DNA from: Cenococcum geophilum 1.58
Taxonomy: Eukaryota; Ascomycota; Dothideomycetes; Gloniales; Gloniaceae
Reading direction: 5' to 3'
Assembly (NCBI GenBank): GCA_001692895.1
Contig: KV748211.1
Coordinates: 496,001 to 560,000 of the forward strand
Length of the DNA: 64,000 nt
Shown here: one piece after another, positions 60,993 to 64,000 of the stretch
Position numbering within the stretch: position 1 is the first letter of the stretch
Layout of the letters: every line of letters begins with the position of its first letter
The notes under the pieces: model-generated
The model's input: only the letters and a program-made list of their open reading frames with translations
Databases searched by the model: none
Told to the model about the DNA's origin: nothing
Translations under genes and position numbers: made by a program

Positions 60993-63900
60993 ATGTTTAA
61001 GTTTGGCAAGAGCCGGAAGAATTACTCTACGGCGCAACCTGGCCCTATTGCGCCTCGGCCTAGTAGTACCGAAAAATATGGGTTGTTTCCCTTGAAGGCG
61101 GGGGCGCTATCTGAGGCGACAAACTCGCTGGTAGAGTAAGAATGTTATAGCACGATAGAAAGGGGCGAGGCTGACTACTGTAGTATTGTGGCTATTCATG
61201 GCCTTAACGGAGATGCTTTCGGGACGTGGACAGATAAGGAAGCCGACGACCAAAACGCTAAAGAGCTTTGGCTGGAGACTTTGTTGCCCCAAGCTATTCC
61301 GGAATCGCGGATCATGACTTTTGGGTATAATTCTGCTGTTACTAATAGTGTGTCCGTAAGCAAGATAGAGGATTTTGCGACGGATTTGCTTATACGGCTT
61401 AATGGGGCGCGGAACACAGAGGAGGTAAGCTTTTTGGAGAGGTTATGGCTATATGGAAGGTACTAATTTGTCGAGTGTGGAAAACGTCCATTGATATTTA
61501 TCTGTCATAGTTTGGGAGGACTTGTCTTCAAGAAGGTATATAACAAACACTCCAGTTTTGTGAAATAGCTATTAATTTTCGTATAGGCTTTAGTTCTGGC
61601 ACATGAAGCTAGGATCCATTTTGGCGATGTTTTGGATTCATGCTATGGGGTCATGTTCCTGGGGACCCCGCATAGGGGATCAAATCATGCCTCGTGGCCA
61701 GCTACGCTTTCTGAAATTGTTAACACGGTGACTTGGACAAAAAGGCTCAGATCGGATCTTCTGAAAAACTTGAATGTCAATGCAGATGGCCTGATGACAC
61801 TTTCACGACAGTCTGTACAGAGGCTGGCTCCCCTAAAAGTCCTCACTTGTGTGGAACAGAACGTGATACCACCTCTATCAACTGTGGTAAGTGTGTCTAT
61901 GGAGTGCGCTGAAAGAGTATTAACTATTGTTCAGATAGTACCGCCGGAATCCGCTGTTCTGGCCATCAGGAACGAATTCGTCATTCCTGTAAATGGCAAT
62001 CATCGAACGATGTGCACGTTTTCTACCAACCAACCCCAAAAATTCCAGCCTGTTCGTGATGCATTGGTAGGGATGTGTCAAGATGCTCTTCAATCGGCTC
62101 AAGCAGCACATTCGCCTCCAGTGAACATCACAACACCGATCCCAGATAGGCCAGCTTTGACCAATAGCTCATCCCAAAGCAGTATCATTCTCACACCTAG
62201 TAGCTCAACACCTCGTTCAGTCATTCACCAACAACCCACTAGCATGTCCTCAGGCTCTTCAATCCTGCATCGTAACATTTCTGTGCCTCAAACACCTTCT
62301 GTATCACCAACACAGTTATTACAGGGTGACACCGACGCTTACCAAAATACTCTTCGAAGCTGCCGGGACCAGCCCGAGGCAAAATTGATCGTATGTGGCA
62401 TGCACAGGCGCAACTCTGGAGGTGTATACGAAGACTTTGAAGGAACTTTCGTAGTTCCTCAGGACACTGAGGTCAATGACATACCTGAATTTATTCGCAC
62501 CCAAAGTAAGTCAAGCAAACAGCTAGTGGAAAGCTCAACTACTAAATCTGTAACTGTAAGACGTCGGTTTCTTGAAGGAGTACACTATTGGGCCTTGTGA
62601 ATATAGGGCGGACATTGCTTTTCTTGGCGAAAGCTCTGTTATCAGCAAGACTCGTTCTGACTATGAAACATCAACTATTGAAGTGGTTGCTGGAGCGCCA
62701 TCGTTCAACGTTTCCAGAGGTTTGAGAATCAACAGAAAGCAACGATTTGCCGAATTTTTCAGCAAGCTCTACCCCGATACCTCTAATCCGAGCCTTGAAG
62801 GCGGAGAGTCCTCTTTGCGTCGTCCTACCAACAATACTATTCGATTTGGTCCAAACCGCAATTCGCGGTGCTTGCGTATTTCTTTTATGAGGACTGTTCG
62901 AATCCCGCAAGATGGGAAAGATCACAAGCTTCCACCAGGCCTTGGCAAATTTCCCCTTTTCAGCGTAAAGGACTTCGAAAGAAAACTCCCCAGAGAAATG
63001 ATCTCCAAAGGGGGTATATTCTTTCCAATGTATCGTATGTCAACCCTCTGAACACCCAACCTGTTGAAAGGCACTGGAATTAATCAGACCCCCACAGAAC
63101 GAGAGGCGATGTGGGTCATGTTTGACTGTCCAAAAGATCAACATTATGTCATCCGACCGTTTGTTGGTGGTGTTAACGGCATATCAGGAGAACCAATGAT
63201 TGGAGATATGCTCTCACTGATGCGGCGCTTCAACAGAGTCACGCAGGAACAAGATTATGTTGTTGTACCTGAACAGCCGTGGTTAGATGGAATTGCGATC
63301 TCTCCGGGCAAAGTTGCCCAATTTGTAGCAACTGCCGTCAAAGGTACTGACGACAGTGGAGGCAGATTCGACAGGTCTCGAGCACCACAAGCACCAATGT
63401 CTCAGTCCTTTGGGCCGAGATCGATCGAGTATGAAGTGACTAAGAGAGATGTAGTGGGTGGCTTTCAGCTTCAAATCATTCCCCAATACAATACGACTCG
63501 AATGTCATTCTCGAACGAGCAGGATGTTTGCTTTATTGGCGAGACTTCAGAGTCTGCACAACCAATACGCCACGTAAACGCAAGCAAGTACGACGTGTTA
63601 AAGAATTCAATCGATCTTGGGCTTGAGGTGGGAACTAAGGTATATGTCAAGGACGTCGGAGAAACTCGAAAGGCACCTAGAACGAAGGTTGTTCGGGACA
63701 TGTGGGATGAGATTGCAGAAGCACAACTCTACGCCCAGGAAATCAAGATAGAAATACACTATCTAGAAACGCAGAGACCACCCGTTCCTCAGAGCGAAGT
63801 CATTGTTACTGAAGTCGGCGGACAGGAAATTGAACTTGAGGTAAATTCGTCCTTATTTCTTCTAAACGGACTAACAAGAAGACAGATAGAAGGTAACTCA

Positions 63901-64000
63901 ACCTCTATGGCTTTGCGTGACCTACTTTACAGAAGCTTTCCTGTTACAAAGGACGACTCGTATGGTATTCTCATAGCCGGAGCCGTAAGTAATCAGCCAG
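60993..64000 (+). CDS. NLR-type alpha/beta-hydrolase fused to PWLDGI-family domain, 3' partial
   Basis: My model has seven exons: 60993-61135, 61184-61424, 61476-61535, 61587-61886, 61935-62505, 62561-63034 and 63098 to the edge, at least 897 residues. Introns are GT..AG, 48-63 bp, with branch-like CTGAC, TACTAAT and CTACTAAAT. Intron 4 (48 bp, no stop) could be retained. Residues 48-280 are the serine-hydrolase domain common at the N-terminus of fungal NLR-like proteins: VDIVAIHGLNGD (47-58), nucleophile Ser140 in ICHSLGG, GTPHRGS (174-180), likely Glu253 and His271 in GNHRTM. A Ser/Thr/Pro-rich linker spans about 300-400. The rest has FFPMYQREAMW (across intron 6), PWLDGI (about 657-662) and QFVA, seen in large fungal and oomycete protein families of unknown function. 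No NACHT P-loop is visible so far. The start follows the usual KYGLFPLKA leader. It is likely cytosolic; the hydrolase substrate is unknown. Unlike its neighbours it is intact and free of RIP. Confidence 0.8.

Overview
The window looks like a filamentous ascomycete (Pezizomycotina). About 60 kb of TA-rich repeats carry the mark of repeat-induced point mutation (RIP): copies of one element differ almost only by C-to-T and G-to-A changes, and long frames are cut by TAA/TAG. The repeats end about 0.4-0.8 kb before a normal-composition gene with short (48-63 bp) spliceosomal introns. The species cannot be named from the sequence. No rRNA, tRNA, CRISPR or telomere repeat was seen.

Layout. 1-4.47 kb: an LTR-type retroelement fossil with one 1,092-codon frame running to a purine tract and LTR-like start. 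5.43-7.13 kb: a decayed RecQ-like helicase on the minus strand. 7.95-16.08 kb: two MULE-type DNA transposons head to head, forming a palindrome with ~4-kb arms; one arm holds a 217-bp SINE-like insert. 16.08-18.29 kb: a TIR element with a 9-bp target duplication, filled with a 12-bp satellite. 18.5-21.53 kb: a gag-bearing LTR fossil.

21.53-60.16 kb is, on my reading, one nest of insertions. The base is a minus-strand Gypsy element (Gypsy-2a) whose LTR starts at 39.47 kb, is interrupted at 39.64 kb, and resumes at 59.91 kb to end at 60.16 kb. Into it went a 1.63-kb poly-A retroposon, a 154-bp piece of the same family, a chromodomain Gypsy (Gypsy-1, itself holding satellite-carrying element D1), and a 2.4-kb TIR element with an unrecognised frame. 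Its LTR received element D2. D2's 12-bp satellite was hit by a ~10-kb TIR element (H) with a second RecQ-like helicase and at least 14 copies of a ~26-bp motif. H was hit by a second Gypsy-2 copy, and that copy by a solo LTR. Target duplications support most steps.

60.37-60.60 kb: a small TA-flanked MITE. 60.99 kb to the end: the one convincing intact gene, seven exons and open at the window edge, joining an NLR-type alpha/beta-hydrolase domain to a repeat-type domain with a PWLDGI...QFVA signature.
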